Source of the DNA: Allacma fusca
Taxonomy: Eukaryota > Arthropoda > Collembola > Symphypleona > Sminthuridae
DNA length: 64,000 bases
Direction: 5' to 3'
Assembly (NCBI GenBank): GCA_947179485.1
Contig: OX359250.1
Location: 45,481,450 to 45,545,449 of the forward strand
A program made the position numbers and the translations under genes. The first letter of the stretch is position 1, and each line of letters starts with the position of its first letter. This document shows, piece by piece, positions 63,735 to 64,000 of this stretch. The notes under the pieces were generated by a model that saw only the letters and a list, made by a program, of their open reading frames with translations, had not been told where the DNA came from and made no database searches.

Positions 63735-64000
63735 ACCTCAGAGTTTCCACTTGTGGGAAAAATTAATTGTAATGACATTAATTTACGTTAATTTTAACAT
63801 TTCCTATACAACACATGTTAGTTATGTGAACATTTCGTATGCTGGACAATATTAATTTTGTGCACCTTTCCTATACTTCACAATGTAAATTTTGTCATAA
63901 TTTCCTTTATAGCACGTTGTTAATAATTTTGATATTATTTCTAACAATGCATAATTTTAATTTTGTGGTAGGTTTAGAGCGATATTAAATTTGTGAAAAA
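63735..64000. repeat. Degenerate repeat of about 35 bp
   Basis: Loose units around TTTCCTATACAACACATGTTA and AATTTTGTG. They resemble the units at 1000-1330. It continues past the window edge. Confidence 0.5.

Noticed and set aside
1..64000. tRNA, rRNA or host protein-coding genes
   Set aside because: I found no convincing tRNA A/B-box pair or conserved host coding block by eye. A tRNA scan and a protein-homology search would be needed to exclude them.

Overview
This is a gene-poor, AT-rich stretch of an animal genome, most likely an invertebrate. The pointers are a Ty3/Gypsy-class LTR retroelement, several TSD-flanked hAT-, pogo- and Harbinger-like MITEs, minisatellites, GT-AG splice signals and TATA/initiator promoters. 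I could not identify the species, and I see no convincing host gene or tRNA.

The dominant feature is one giant LTR retroelement, 4474-36649 (32,176 bp), about five times the usual Ty3/Gypsy length. Its two 602-bp LTRs begin TGTTAC, end GTAACA, and differ at a single base that I could find. It has a PBS that looks complementary to a tRNA-Val 3' end and a polypurine tract beside the 3' LTR. Inside are: a 3.4-kb leader that is probably an intron (tandem GTGAGT donors near 5.48 kb, acceptor 2 nt before the first ATG) and is filled with a repeated GGCCGA/GAGCGC motif; a very large Gag region (ORF1a 8472-9176, ORF1b 9139-11208, ORF2 11103-15191 with capsid-like segment and CCHC knuckle); pol (15083-22945: protease, RT, RNase H, integrase, with large disordered additions); a small ORF (22952-23242); a 7-kb extra polyprotein frame of unknown function (23151-30140) with membrane segments, basic cleavage-like sites and three zinc-ribbon-like repeats; and a 235-aa membrane protein (30710-31417) with its own TATA promoter. 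A 4.6-kb non-coding tail follows.

The coding plan appears to rely on recoding or reinitiation. ORF2 has no in-frame ATG for about 2.4 kb but overlaps ORF1b across a textbook -1 slippery heptamer (CCCAAAA). The gag-pol overlap has a second heptamer of X XXY YYZ form (AAACCCA). Four single in-frame stops (TAG 19754, TAA 22943, TGA 25587, TAG 27783) divide otherwise continuous frames. One of them falls inside the C-x2-C of the integrase zinc finger. Part of the pol tail also overlaps a second frame rich in coiled-coil-like segments.

The element is flanked by a 1709-bp direct repeat of host DNA (2759-4467 and 36650-38358, same length, no difference seen) in place of the usual 4-6 bp target duplication. 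This is either an unusual integration or rearrangement, or an assembly artefact.

The right part, 38.4-64 kb, is a repeat landscape. It holds a 38-bp minisatellite with hairpin cores, 30-bp tandem repeats split by a hAT MITE with a perfect 8-bp TSD, a 10-kb cluster of pogo-type termini, a 50-bp and a 22-bp satellite (the latter with a 484-bp higher-order period), further hAT MITEs, foldbacks and dispersed repeats.
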